The notes: a model not told the origin generated them from the sequence alone. A stretch of 64,000 bases of DNA from Malania oleifera (GCF_029873635.1 NC_080425.1:41543390-41607389), one strand, 5' to 3'. Positions 11,058 through 23,024 are shown, counted from the first letter of the stretch. A program made the numbers and translations.

Positions 11058-11896
11058 GGGGGCACAGCCAAGGCAAAGAGGGAGCAGAGGCCAAAGCGCA
11101 GTGCACAATTCTTTTCTTCATCCTGCGTTCACCCCGCGCACCACCGCCCTAGCCTTCTCTTAGTTGCTCCGGCCACTTTTCATAGCCGCCTCCCTACCTT
11201 CTTCCCTGACTCACAGCCTCCCTCGCGAAACCACAGCAGCACCCCCCCCTCTGTCTCCCCAATCTCTCCCTCATAATATGCACAGCCCCTCGTCCTCTCC
11301 ATCCCCCTGCAGCACAGCTTCTCCACAGCCCTCTGCCACCGTCCACTCCATAGCAGCAGCCCGGTCTCCGACCACCACCACCAGAACACCATCGAAGGCC
11401 GGCACAACTCACAGACTAGCCGAGAGACCTCCAAAAGATTACAACTGCTCCGGCCAGCCACCTCTGCTTTTAGCCACCTTTTGAGTTCCCCCTGTTGTCA
11501 CCGTCAACCTGCTGCCAAGAACATCCGCTGAGATTCTCGCCATCCCAAGGCTCCTGCTCATCTCTGACTAGCCATAGCCAGCACTTCTCCAGCCTCACAG
11601 CACTCCAGTAGAACAGAGCAGCAGACCCTGCTGCCGCTGAAATCTCCTCTGATGGTTCCGTCCCCACGGTGAGTCTCCCTACACAGAACACACACACATA
11701 GAGGCATGCAATTTCCTTTTATTTTTGTTATATTGTTTTATTCTATTTTTATTTATTTCTCTTCTGATTTTGGTCATTACTAATATCTAATATTCGGGTT
11801 TTTGTTTTGTTTTGTTTTGTGTTTTTTTTTTATGCAGGTATGTGTAATATTTAATTTTTTTTTATTGTAATATATAGTTTTCATGTTTAGGCTTTT

Positions 11897-11948
<52 letters not shown>

Positions 11949-12069
11949 TTATTGTTATAGGTGTTGGATTATTATTTAATACTTTATTATATGTCCATAT
12001 TTATTGTTGGAATATTGGTTTAAAGTGCTCATGTTATCATTGTATTTTCAATCATTGTGATATATTTAT

Positions 12070-12785
12070 TTATTATTTAGGGTGTCTATGCTATTGTTGT
12101 ATATTATCTTGAAGGTTTTTATTTATTTTAGTATATATTGTGTTATTTAGGGTTTTGCATCATTAAGATTTTAGATCTTTTTATTATGTTTAGTGTTCCT
12201 GATTTACTGTTATTTAAGTTAAACTTTTTATTGATATTGTACTAGTCATATTACCATATTATTTAGGGTTTTGACTAATATTGTACATTAATTGTAAGGC
12301 TCTAATCATTTCCAAGCTATTATTATTATTATTATATATATTGCCTATTATATTTAGGGTTTTGATTGGTTTCCATGTTATTAATATTTTTAGGGTTTAA
12401 TTGCCTCTATATAGATTGTTTATTAATTTTAGGGTTATGAGTGTTTCCATATTGTTATCACATTTCAACTTTAGGGTTTCATATGTTTCTAAATTATTAG
12501 TACATATTTTTTAGGATTTTTGATTTATTTCCATATTATTGCACATTTGATTATTTTCATATTATTGTATATTATTGCGGGTTTGATTGACATTGTATAT
12601 TTATTTTAGGGTTTGTCTAATTCCATAATTTCGTCTTATTTGTTTCCATGTTTGTTTATATTACCTTTAACTTTTAGGGTTTGATTTATTGTCATGTTCT
12701 TAAATGTTTCCTTTATTGTTAACATTAGGGTTTTATTAGTGTTATGTTAAAGTTTTGATTGTTTATAGTTAGGGTTTTTGCATGT
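12070..12785. repeat. Dispersed telobox-like TTAGGGTTT motifs in Tat-like LTR
   Basis: About a dozen TTAGGG-containing motifs, mostly TTTAGGGTTTT, lie 40-120 bp apart (near 12077, 12147, 12263, 12354, 12390, 12429, 12471, 12606, 12674, 12724 and 12769) in otherwise AT-rich non-coding DNA. They match the plant telobox, but the array is dispersed, not a telomere tract. Confidence 0.8.
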
Positions 12786-13611
12786 ATTTGTTAAGATATA
12801 TTATTATCATATTGTATAGTTAGTAAAATTATGATATATATGTATTATTAGACTAGTAGTATTATTATGTTATAGTATTAGTATTTACGTGTTATGATAT
12901 ATATATATTTATATATTAAAGTTGTATTATAATATCGTATCGGTATTTATGTGTTATTAATATTATGAGATATATATGTGTTATTATTATAGTAACATTA
13001 TTATTACAGGTAATGTATAATCATTATAATATATTAGGGCTATTATTTTCACATATTTCTAGAATTTTCAACTATATCCTATGTTTATATTTTGTATTGC
13101 GGTATCCATTATTTATAATATTTTGATATTATTTTAGTAAGTATTTTTGTGTGGGTATATCCCTATGATTTTAATGCTAGGGTATGAGCTTTCGGGCTTT
13201 ACGTACCTTTAGTTCTGAGGGAATATGTAAATATCTATATTTTACATATATCTTTATATTATTTATTTATTTATTTATTTATTCATTCACTTTGCATGTA
13301 TATTAGTAAATTCACTATAGGAGTAATTTGAAAGACTTATTAGATTAACTTAAAGATAATTCCGAATTGATTAGGTACCGTTCGTAAGAACGAGCGCGTA
13401 GGGGGTGCTCGTACCTTCCCCTCGCGTAACCGAACTCCCGACCCCAACTCTGGTAACGTAGACCTATTCTACCCTTAACGGGGTAGTAATCATGTGTTCT
13501 AACCACACTAAAAGGTTAGTGGCGACTCCGACACTCCTTGTTTTCCCTGAACATTTAAAATTGATTTTTATTTCGCCGCTCAGGCACACGCGCTCCAGGG
13601 ACGTCGCGACA

Positions 13612-14428
13612 GTTGGTGTTGTAGATATTGAGAGAAAGGAAATTATATGAAAAATTTAAGAAATGTGAGTTCTGGCTAAGGCAAGTTACTTTTCTGGGCC
13701 ATGTAATCTCTAAAGTAGGTGTATCAGTTGATCTAGGTAAAATAGAAGCAGTGGTGAGTTGGGAAAGGCCAGGAAGCGTTCAAGAAGTCAAGAGTTTTCT
13801 AGAATTAGCAGGCTACTACTAGCGCTTCGTAGATGGATTCTCCAGTTTATCAAGTCTGTTGACGCGACTTATGAGAAAAAATGTGAAGTTTGATTGGACC
13901 GACGATTGTGGGCAAAGTTTTCAGGAGTTAAAGCGGTGGTTAGTTTCAGCTCTAGTATTAGTTATTCCATTAGGGGAGGACGAATTTGTGATATATAGTG
14001 ATGCCTTTTTGAAGGGCCTTGGATGCGTGTTGATGCAGCACGACAAGGTTATTGCGTATGCATCTAGACAGCTTAAAGAATATGAGAAGAATTATCATGT
14101 CCATGATTTAAAACTAGCTGCAGTAGTGCATGCCCTCAAGATCTGGAGACATTACCTATATGGTGGAAAGTGCAAGATTTTCACGGATCACAAAAGTCTG
14201 AAATATTTCTTCACCCAGAAAAAGTTGAATATGATACAAAGAAGGTGGCTAGAGCTTATTAAAGATTATGACTGCATGATTAGTTATCATCCAGGAAAAG
14301 CGAATGTGGTGGCAGATGCTCTGAGTAGGAAATCAGGGGGATCAGCACTAGCAGCCATGGAGATTCCACATTCAATTTTAATGGATTTGGAGAGGCTCAG
14401 TTTAGAGTTAATAGAGGAAAGTCCTTAA
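13612..14428 (+). pseudogene. Tekay-like Gypsy reverse transcriptase C-terminus and RNase H
   Basis: The RT thumb resumes with [11 protein letters not shown] (near 13645) and TFLGHVIS, followed after a stop (13820) by the RT/RNase H connection. RNase H shows [15 protein letters not shown] near 13993 and [16 protein letters not shown] near 14184, and ends [13 protein letters not shown] near 14291-14329. A continuous frame runs from 13859 to 14428. RNase H removes RNA from the RNA-DNA hybrid during reverse transcription. It is part of the same broken pol as 9331-10432. Confidence 0.9.
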
Positions 14429-15890
14429 GCAGTCATTGTCAGTCTAGTGGTTCAACCTACGCTTTACGAGAGGATTAAAGCAGCTCAAGGTGATGATGTA
14501 GAGTTGGCAGCAGTAATGGCTAGAGTACGAGATGGTCAGGGTGAGGAATTTAGTATCAGATGATGGAGCCCTGCAATTCCATAATAGACTCTATGTTCCT
14601 ACGGATACCGAGATCAGAAGAACTATACTGGAGGAGGCTCACAAATCTCTATACACCGTACATCCAGGTAGCACTAAAATGTATAGGGATCTGCGATAGT
14701 ACTTTTGGTGGAGTGGAATGAAAAGGGAGATAGCCAAGTTTGTATAGTAGTGTTTGACGTGCTAGGAGGTTAAAGCTGAGCACCAGAGACCAGCGGGGCA
14801 ATTGCAGCCGCTGTTCAATCCAGAATGGAAATGAGATCATGTTTCGATGGATTTTGTTACAAGATTACCGTCAGTGCGTCAGGGGTTGAATGCAATTTGG
14901 GTGGTTATGGATCATTTGACGAAGACCGCTCATTTTATCCCTATTAAAGTCGGCTACTCCATGGATAGACTGGTAAAGATCTATGTTCAAGAGATAGTTC
15001 GTGTTCATGGAGTACCAGTATCCATAGTCTCGGACCGAGATCCTCAGTTTACTTCATGATTCTGAAAAAGTTTTCGGGAGGCTATGGGTACCCAATTAGC
15101 ATTTAGCACTTCTTTCCATCCCTAGACAGATGGACAGACTGAGAGGACGATCCAGACATTAAAAGATATGCTTCGTGTGTGCGTGCTGGATTTTGGGGGT
15201 AGCTGAACTCAATTTGAATTTGCTTATAATAACAGCTACCAGTCTAGTATTGACTGGCTCCATACGAGGCATTGTATGGCAGGAGATGTCGTTCTCCTCT
15301 CTTCTGGGATGAGGTAGGTGAGAGGCAAGTTTTGGGTCTAGAGATCGTACAATAAGCGTATAATAAGGTGTGACAAATTAAAGAAAGAATTAGTACTGCG
15401 CAGAGTCGGCAAAAAAGCTATGCAAATACTCGTCGCCGAGAATTAGAGTTTGAAGTAGGAGATCAAGTATTCTTGAAAGTGGCTCCTTTGAAGGGGGTTA
15501 TGATATTTGGGAAGAATGGCAAGTTGAGCCCTAGGTTTATTGGCCCTTTTGAGATACTTGAAAGGATAGGGTCAGTTGCCTATAGGCTAGCTCTACCGCC
15601 AGTGTTGTCTAGAATACACAATGTATTTCATGTTACTATGCTAAGGAAATATGTCCTAGACCTGTCCCATATAATCAATTATGCAGAGATAGAGCTTAAA
15701 GATTCATTAGCTTATGAAGAAGTACCGATTCAAATTCTAGACAGAAAGACACAGACACTGCGCACTAAAGAAATACAGTTAGTTAAAGTTTTGTGGAAAA
15801 ATCACACTATAGAGGAAGCTTCTTGGGAGCTTAAGGAGTAGATCAAACAGAGATGCCCGCAGTTGTTTCAAGAGGTTTAGTGGTAAACAG
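14429..15890 (+). pseudogene. Tekay-like Gypsy integrase with chromodomain-like C-terminus
   Basis: The zinc-binding region is decayed (near 14660-14770). The catalytic core shows SMDFVTRLP near 14842 (first Asp), IVSDRDPQF near 15025 (second Asp) and TDGQTERTIQT near 15127 (Glu). Stop codons and frameshifts lie between 15057 and 15470. A frame at 15473-15841 carries the GKLSPRFIGPFEI..VAYRL.LPP block typical of Gypsy integrase C-termini. It ends with a chromodomain-like stretch (ILDRKTQTLRTKEI..VLWKNHTIEEASWE). Chromodomains of this kind direct integration toward marked chromatin. The copy is dead. Confidence 0.85.
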
Positions 15891-16111
15891 GTAAAGTATA
15901 AGTAGATAGGTTATATTTTCTTTTGCAGGTACATGTATTGATGTAATTAGTGAGTAGTTTTTAGCTTTATATGTAATCTCCCAAAACGTATTTTGTAACC
16001 ACGCTATTCCTCCGCATTAAGTAAGGGAAAGTAATAAAATACGTAGACCATTTACCTTTGTGAGATGATAGATGAAGATACAGAGAGTAAATTTCAAGGA
16101 CGAAATTTTAT

Positions 16112-16124
16112 AAGGAGGGGAGAA
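16112..16124 (+). other. Polypurine tract of Tekay-like element
   Basis: AAGGAGGGGAGAA lies directly before the right LTR (TGTAATAGCC). This is the usual plus-strand primer site and fixes the LTR start. Confidence 0.85.
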
Positions 16125-16773
16125 TGTAATAGCCTGAAAAATTTTACATAGGGCCTCATCAACGAACACAAGGAGTTCGTCAACGAGGGCATACGAAGGC
16201 TTCGTTGACGAAGCCACGTCTCGTCGACGAGAAGATACCGAGAGAGGGTTTAAGGCTAACTGAAACTCGTCAATGAGGGTGCAAGTTCGTCGATGAATTT
16301 TCTATAGGACTTGTCGATGAGGTGACGTGTCTCGTCAACGAATATGGCCCCATAAATAGTGAAAACTCGGATTTTTTAGCATTATTTGATGCAAAACACT
16401 TACTTTTTCTCTCTATACGCCCCTCTCCCCTTCTCTCTTCGATCTAGCTCTGTTTTTTGCCATATTGAAGATTTGAGGCCACCACGATGCTCCTAGAGAA
16501 GTTCTCTACAAGTTTGCCAGTGCTGATCGTGGGAGAAGTTGGTTTGGAATTCATCCCAAATCCAGGGTAAGGTATTTTATTCAGAATATGCCTTCCTTGT
16601 AGTTATAAGAAATGTTGTAGGTAAGAAAATACTGATGTTTTATTTTAGGGAATGTTGTTTTTAGGGTGTTAAGTGGAGAACCCTGCAAGTGTAGGGCGAG
16701 ACTTTAGTGACAGGCTTTTCAGATTTAAGGTAAGGAAAATATGCTATGTTAGGAGATTTACTTACGTTATCAG

Positions 16774-16810
<37 letters not shown>

Positions 16811-18180
16811 GTATACCAAATATTATACAGAATATGAATTTTTAAAGTATGTGTGGCCTGAGTACATGATATTGATATGGAGTTTTATGTAGTTTTTCAG
16901 TATTTCAAGTTATATAAATATAGTTAGTTATTTGCAGGTTTTATACAGACAGAATATGCATACATATATAGTTTTATTCAGATGATTATACAGACAGATA
17001 TATATATATAACAGTATACAGATAATTATTTAGAACAGTATCTATAGTGTATATAGAAAGCTATGTTTTCCTAAATGCCATAACACTCAAATTATACAGA
17101 AAGAAAGTACAAACAGATTATACAGTTATAGCATCAAGAATCTACAGATATTACAGTATTTACAGTACAGATTAATAGTGTTATGGTTATTTTGGAAACA
17201 TGATGAAAACAGTAAAAGAGTATATATGTATATATATAGTATCGGATCCCTGTGAAAAGATTACAGACAGATACAAATACAGATACAGATACAGATACAG
17301 AATATAGAGCATGGTACCATTGCTAATACAAATAGAGTGCAACCACATATCTCAGATAGTATGTGGGTACCGTCAACTATGCTCGGAGAGTATGCCGCTC
17401 CCTAGTTCGCTGGGTTGAGGGGGCCAGTTTGATGAAGTAGCAGCCAGTCCCACGCCTAGGAGAGTATGCAGTTTGGCCAAGCTGAGGTAGTGTAGAGTAT
17501 AGTGACTTTCCTAGAGGGCCGACCAGGTTAAGTCCCGCCTACGGGCCGCATAACCCTGTCATGAGGGGTCAAATCATGACATACAAAGTTCCAGGGATAT
17601 AGCACAATTATGTATATGTATACAGTTTTACAGCTTTCGTTGTATATAGTATGATATTAGCAGTATGAATGATAGAAAGTTCATATGATACATATATTTT
17701 AAGCTACTATACATGTGATATATGTGTTTTACAGATTTTCCAGATTATGCAGTTTTACATACTATTATTATAGTTTTATAACTCGGTCGCCACACACTAG
17801 TAATAACATATTTCTACTTACTGAGCATCGTCTCACCCCATTACTTTACCATTTTTCAGGTGAGCCAGTTAGGCGAGTAGATCAGGCTCGCAGATAGAGT
17901 GATTTCTTGATAGCCCTGGTTTTAGGGTGAGTTTGTGAATGAGTTTTGTATTTTTGAGATAGGTGATACTGGGGAGAGTTATTATATATGACTATGGTCT
18001 GATTGTATTGAATTCTGGTATTATATGGTATATATGGCTGTATGATTTATGGTTTCGCTGCTTAAGTATGGTTATTGTACACAGGATTACCCCGGTGCCT
18101 TTTAGGGCCCGAGTTTTATAGTAGGGAGTATTAGATTAGTTTATAAAAAAAAAAATGATAAAAATTTTGAGGTCGTTACA
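16125..18180 (+). repeat. Tekay-like Gypsy 3' LTR
   Basis: It starts TGTAATAGCC and ends GTCGTTACA, followed by TATAC (18181-18185), which matches the duplication left of the other LTR. Near 16140-16345 it carries decayed TCGTCGACGA palindromes immediately upstream of a TATA-like CATAAATAG (16351). A (TA)n run lies at 16779-16806 and an expanded CAGATA run at 17266-17300 (more units than in the left LTR). Many transitions separate the two LTRs. Confidence 0.9.
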
Positions 18181-18783
18181 TATACTTTTCACATTCTGAT
18201 TGATATACCAGCATTATTTTTTAGAGTAGATATTAAGACTACATTGAGCTTATCATATCCTATCATATTGTAGTGTGTTGATTATATTGGTACAAATTTG
18301 CTTGTCTGAGAAACATAAATTTTGTACGCAAATTATATTGTGATTTTTTTGTGTTCCAGGCGTGGCCTGAGGGGCGGTAATCCATCCTGGAAGAATTGGT
18401 TGTAAAGGTTGAGGTCAGCCCTGTGTTAATTTGACCTGGTTGTATTAGGTGTTGCTCCATCCGTTAAGTGAGCCATAGTGAAATCCTTGTACTTGTGAGC
18501 CAAGGCGGGACATAGGCAGTATTGGCCGAACCCTGATAACATATTTTGTGTCAGCTCTCTGTTTAATTTCCGCATTTTCAATTCTGCATATGTATGTTGT
18601 GTTTGAACTACTATGAATGTTTTAATTGCTTTAAATATTTGCATACATACTTGCTTAGGGAATTGAGTCTATTTTAGAAAGACCCTAGGTTGTGTTATAC
18701 TGTTGCTAGATTAGTTGAACTTAATGGAGAAATTTTTAAATCTCCAATTCACTCCCCCTCTTGGGATTGCATTAAAGTCAACA
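18181..18783 (+). repeat. SIRE-like Copia LTR, right part (level 1)
   Basis: It continues the LTR begun at 4979 after the Gypsy insertion and starts with the second TATAC. Its order of blocks (GGTTGAGGTCA near 18408, TTGGCCGAACCC near 18520, AGAAAGACCCTAGG near 18676, CCAATTCACTCCCCC near 18744) matches the right end of the second SIRE-like LTR (30770-31071). It ends GTCAACA, inverted relative to the TGTTGAC start. The next bases resume the host Copia coding sequence. Confidence 0.8.
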
Positions 18784-19265
18784 CATGCCTACTGTGGCGC
18801 AAATTGGGCTTATTGTAGAGACACTAGACGATTAGTTACTGGGTATTGCATTTTACTAGGAAAATCCCCTATTTCATGGAAGACAAAGAAACAAATAATA
18901 GTTTCTCGCTCGTCGGCAGAAGCAGAATACAGATCCATGGCTTCCATATGTTGTGAGATTACTTGATTAAAATCCCTCGTGACAGATCTCAATATTATGC
19001 ATCAATAGCCAGCGAAACTGTATTGTGACAAAAAAGCAACTATTCATATAGCCTTAAATCCCATCTTTCATGAACGAACAAAACATATAGATATTGATTG
19101 TCATGTCGTTCGAGAAAAGGTCCAAAATGGTGTTGTCCAAACAGCTTACATGCCAACAAACCAACACCCAGTTGATTTATTTACTAAGGCCCTTGGATTG
19201 ATACAATTTAATCGTCTCCTCAACAACTTGGGTGTCTTAAACATTCACTCCAACTTGAGGAGGAG
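18784..19265 (+). pseudogene. Copia RNase H and pol C-terminus (level 0, right part)
   Basis: It continues the frame broken at 4978. RNase H motifs are clear: CRDTRRLVTGYCILLGKSPISW near 18815-18880, SSAEAEYRSMA at 18910-18942, then [13 protein letters not shown] near 19067 and [10 protein letters not shown] near 19170. Stops at 18963 and 19006 break it. The frame ends near 19306, inside the LTR. A polypurine tract (TTGAGGAGGAG, 19255-19265) precedes the LTR. The motif set and small LTR suit an Ale/Tork-type Copia, but the clade was not tested. Confidence 0.85.
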
Positions 19266-19506
19266 TGTTGAGAAATCACAAGAATCATGGCAAGATATTA
19301 GGCAATGAACAATCAAGGAGAATGACAATCACACAAAATCAAGCAGTTGACCATTCCATAGGCTCCTCTCAATATTTGTATCAATCTAATTTAATGTTTT
19401 GTCTCTCCAATCCTTGCATAAATACCCATGTATAGATCCATTCTAGACACAATGAAATAGAAAATTTTCTATTGTACACCTCTTGATTCTCTCTCTAATT
19501 TTCACA
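19266..19506 (+). repeat. 3' LTR of the level-0 Copia element
   Basis: It starts TGTTGAGAAATC directly after a polypurine tract and ends near TTTTCACA, about 241 bp. CATAAATACCC near 19420 is a TATA candidate. The 5' LTR is not in the window, so the end was chosen from the CA terminus alone and may be off by 2 bp. Confidence 0.65.
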
Positions 19507-20940
19507 GAACCAAATGTCGATGACAAAATTTATGATTATATAAAATATATTTGAGATTGCTAATTGAAACTTAAATTAAAATATGCCTACATACAAAGAG
19601 TCGTATGTATTTAAAACACACAAATATATTTTACTCTCTAATGATAAAAAATTTAGATATTTTTTTATAAACATTTAACTAGTATATATATGCTAGTACA
19701 ATTAGTGTTTTTTATATTATACTTCATCTGTTCATTCAAGTAATTTATTAATTTCTATGTATATTCGATACACATACCAAATATTAATTTATATTTTATT
19801 TTAATTTTATCAGCAAAGTTACAAGTAAACCTAGCAAAATGGATAAAAAACCGTTAATCCGACCCATGTCCAACCCATTTTAACCGACTTATAATCAACC
19901 TATTTCTAAATGAGTCGAATATGGTTTTCCATTTTCATATCCGCTTCCTTAACAGGTCAAGTTGGGTTTATTCAACAGGTATCTGCCAACCTGCTTAATT
20001 TTCTTTATTAAGAACAATGATATTTTTATTCAAATAATTGAGTTGTGAACACTACGTGCTTTAGAGAGGATACAAGCAGAGGTATTTAAACACGATTACA
20101 CGATATATGTAATAATAAATAAGATATCATAAATCTCATGATTTGAGATAAAATCTGCATTGTTGACACATAAGCTCCTTTTGAATCAATATGTTCTGAT
20201 TTGTTAGCATATATAATCCTCAGACAATTGACTTTAGATCTTTGATGCTCCTTGGTTTTTATTGTGATGATTTGCCTCAGATTTTCGTCATTTGAACCTG
20301 CAATGGACAAATGTAACTGTCGATGGTTTAATGAACAATTAGTTTTTAATGCTTACAGTTTTACTTACATGAATCAGGAGTTGTTAATTAGTATAAACAA
20401 TTGAATGATTGATATAGTTACTAAAAAAGTTAATACACAAACTAATCGCAAGTTGTCATATACAACTTAAATTATTATGATACAAAATAAATTATTAATA
20501 AAATTATATTTGAGAATGACAGTTTATCTGTCCATCCGTCATGAATTATCTTACCCGAAACCGTCTAATCCGTCACTTAAATGAGTCAAATATGGATTAT
20601 AATTTCTTCACCCGATGATCCGCCTTATCCGCCATAGATTATCTGACTCGATCCACTTTGTCAGGTCTAGTTAAAAGTAAGAAATTCAATTATATCTAAT
20701 CATATTTTACTCTTTCTACCTTTGACATGCTTGGTATTAATAATAATAAAAATTTATAATTGTTGTAAGATGTTTGGTGATTTTAATTTTTTAGATAGTT
20801 AAAAAAGATTAAAAGCTTCATTTTTTCACACTAGTAAAATAAGTTATCTTCACTTTGTACTTCAAAAAGACAAAAATATTTACTAGAAATATGAAAATAA
20901 TTTTTTTTATAAAATTTCTGCACTTTACATAAGTGTGTAA
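19507..20940. other. AT-rich intergenic stretch with a possible hAT-like non-autonomous element
   Basis: No gene is seen. At 19826-20000 and again at 20520-20675 there are runs of GACCC, CCGACCCA and CCGTCTAATCC words in near-inverted arrangement. Such words are common at the ends of plant hAT-like MITEs whose termini read GGGTCGGGT. Terminal repeats and an 8-bp target duplication could not be fixed, so the call is weak. Confidence 0.3.
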
Positions 20941-20944
20941 TTAA

Positions 20945-21235
20945 TTTTTTAAGGGCAATTTAAATGAGTTTTTTCCTGGTTTATTTTTTAAAAAATATAT
21001 ATATTAAATAATACCTTTTTGGGGAAAATAATTCCCGAAATGATTCTGACGTAATCTCGCTACTTGATCCAGCGAGATTTAAAGGGGCCAGGTACTCGGG
21101 TGTTGACGCGTGTTAAGGCAAATCTCACTGGACGAAGTAGCGAGATTTGCCTAGGAAATGGAATAGCCGATCAGTGTGTGACGTGTGGCAAATCTTGATG
21201 CTTTGTCTAGCGAGATTTGCCTTGACTGCCTTCAA
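20945..21235 (+). repeat. Hairpin-array element, copy A
   Basis: Three 29-bp hairpins lie at 21052-21080, 21120-21148 and 21190-21218. Each has two 10-nt arms close to AAATCTCGCT / AGCGAGATTT and a 9-nt loop close to GCTTGGTCC; the middle one is in the opposite sense. The last two are preceded by a GTTGACGCGTG or GTGACGTGTGG spacer. The left 95 bp (20945-21045) match the reverse complement of 35585-35695, so this is one of two inverted copies of a repeat family. No coding capacity is visible. Confidence 0.75.
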
Positions 21236-22399
21236 CTCCTCCTTTCTTCTTCGCTTCACTCGCGAATGCACAGTGCAGATGAACTGCCTGATCAGTAGGA
21301 TATTTTTTAAAATTCCATAGCAGCTGATATAGTATTGCAAAAATATTGTTGTCCCTGGGACAATCAAACCAAATTATATTATTAAAAGAAAAAAAAAATT
21401 TGTGATTTCATTGGCATTTTATTTTCAAATAAAAGAAAGAGCAAGTAGTTATATTATCAGAAATTTTCATCAGTAACTTTCCATTTTGTTGCACTATTCT
21501 TCAATTCTTCAGAAAAAATTATTTGTATGAAATTTTTATTATATGATGGTTGAATATCTTGGATAATCTTTGTTAGGTGAATGTTACAAAAATTGCAAAC
21601 AAAATTTAATTTGTCATTCCAAAAATATATTAGATTGATAATGCATATTTGTATGCATGTATGATCATCTTTGTATGAAAAACATTTTTATATGTATATA
21701 TAATAAAGTTATTGTAAATACAAATTACCTTTAGATAAAAAAAAAATTCAAAAATTTCCTTGCTATTTCTATTTCTTTTCTGTTCATGAAATATTCTTTT
21801 CTATTAATGAAATAAATATATTAAATAGTATTATATTATATTTTTAATAAAAAAATTTAAATATTAATTAAAAGTAACAGTAAACATAATTATTAATTAA
21901 ACTGTCAATTAAAAATTAACCAAATATTCTTTTATTATGCATTATAACCTATTAATTATTAATAAAATATAATTAAATAATGGAACGAATAAAAAGAACC
22001 ATCTATAAATTTAAATTAAATAAATTAATTAATTAATTTAGTTATAGATACTATTTTTAACATAAATTAATGTGATAATCAAATGTTATAAAATATATAT
22101 TAATAATAAGATTATTGTTAATTAAAAAATAATATTGTGTTATTTTAATTAATAGAAAATAATTAAATTTTCATTAAAAATTAAAATGATTAGCTTTTAA
22201 GTTTCTAATTATAAAAATATTATTGTTTTTATTCAAAATTTATTTTAAAATGGCTATATATTATTTTACTATGTATTATGACATATTAGTTATTATAGTA
22301 ATATGTTGTAAATATACTTTAATAATAAGATTATTGTTAATTAAAAATAATAATCTTATATTGTTTTTTAATAGAAAATATTTAATATGCTACATAATT
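21236..22399. other. Very AT-rich intergenic stretch
   Basis: I see no gene. The base composition is extremely AT-rich with many TTAAT words. The open frames here are low-complexity chance frames. Confidence 0.6.
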
Positions 22400-23024
22400 C
22401 ATACTCATAATCGGTTTTAATATCATAGCAGATACCCGTAAGCTGGTGTTGGAAGCCTAACCTCTAGTTTAACGAAACTATGGTCGTCACTGACGAACCC
22501 ATTCTATAATCATTTGCATATTTTCATACTCATTATCGGTTTCAATATCATAGCAGATACCCATAACCTAGCATTGGAAGTCTAACCTCTGGTTTAACGA
22601 AACTATGGTCGTCACTGGCGAAACCATTGTATAATCATTTGCATATTTTCATACTCATTATTGGTTTCAATATTATAGTAGATACCTGTAACCTGGCGTT
22701 GGAAGCCTAATCTCTGGTTTAACAAAGCTATGACCGTCACTGGCGAAACCATAGCATAATCATTTGCATATTTTTATACTCGTTATCAATTTTAATATCA
22801 TAGCGGATACCCGTAACCCAGCGTTGGAAGTCTAACCTCTGGTTTAACGAAGTTATGGCCATCACTAGCGAAACCATTGCATAATCATTTGCATTTTTTC
22901 ATACTCATTATCGGTTTCAATATCATAGCGGATACCTGTAACTTGGTGTTGGAAGCCTAACCTCTAGTTTAATGAAGCTATGACCATCACTGGCGAAACC
23001 ATAGCATAATCATTTGCATCTTTT
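22400..23024. repeat. Five-copy 125-bp tandem repeat
   Basis: Units start at 22400, 22525, 22650, 22775 and 22900, each exactly 125 bp with no indel seen. A unit opens CATACTCATTATCGG, contains AGCGGATACCCGTAACC, TTGGAAGCCTAACC and CACTGGCGAAACC, and ends with ATAATCATTTGCAT. Differences are almost all C/T or G/A transitions. Because 125 is not a multiple of 3 and each frame has stops, it is non-coding. It has more GC than its surroundings. Confidence 0.9.

Larger units (their letters stand above)
10433..13611 (+). repeat. Tat/Ogre-like Gypsy solo LTR (level 3)
   Basis: It starts TGTAGACACCC and ends CGCGACA. The flanks are GCTGG (10428-10432) and GTTGG (13612-13616), a 4/5 target duplication, and the host RT reads across it in frame (LRLV then VL-stop-ILRERK). 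The final 250 bp (13370-13611), with a GGCGACTCC motif, and the large size (3.18 kb) resemble Tat/Ogre-clade LTRs; the clade is inferred. Inside are a long TTA microsatellite, a TATA box, a GC-rich pyrimidine-rich transcript leader (11090-11690, ending CGGTGAGT, a splice-donor-like site) and a long AT-rich tail. No internal region is present. Confidence 0.75.

Noticed and set aside
10820..11071. Poly-Tyr/poly-Ile frames
   Set aside because: Low-complexity translation of the TTA microsatellite.
11164..11697. Pro/Ser-rich frames on both strands of a GC-rich island
   Set aside because: The island lies directly downstream of the LTR TATA box and is pyrimidine-rich; all frames are open because of composition. 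It is best read as an untranslated transcript leader of the Tat-like LTR.
22223..22420. Hydrophobic 65-residue frame resembling a membrane protein
   Set aside because: Arises from extremely AT-rich DNA (Ile, Leu, Tyr, Phe codons); no conserved feature.
22400..23024. CRISPR-like array
   Set aside because: Units are contiguous 125-bp tandem copies without variable spacers, in plant nuclear DNA.
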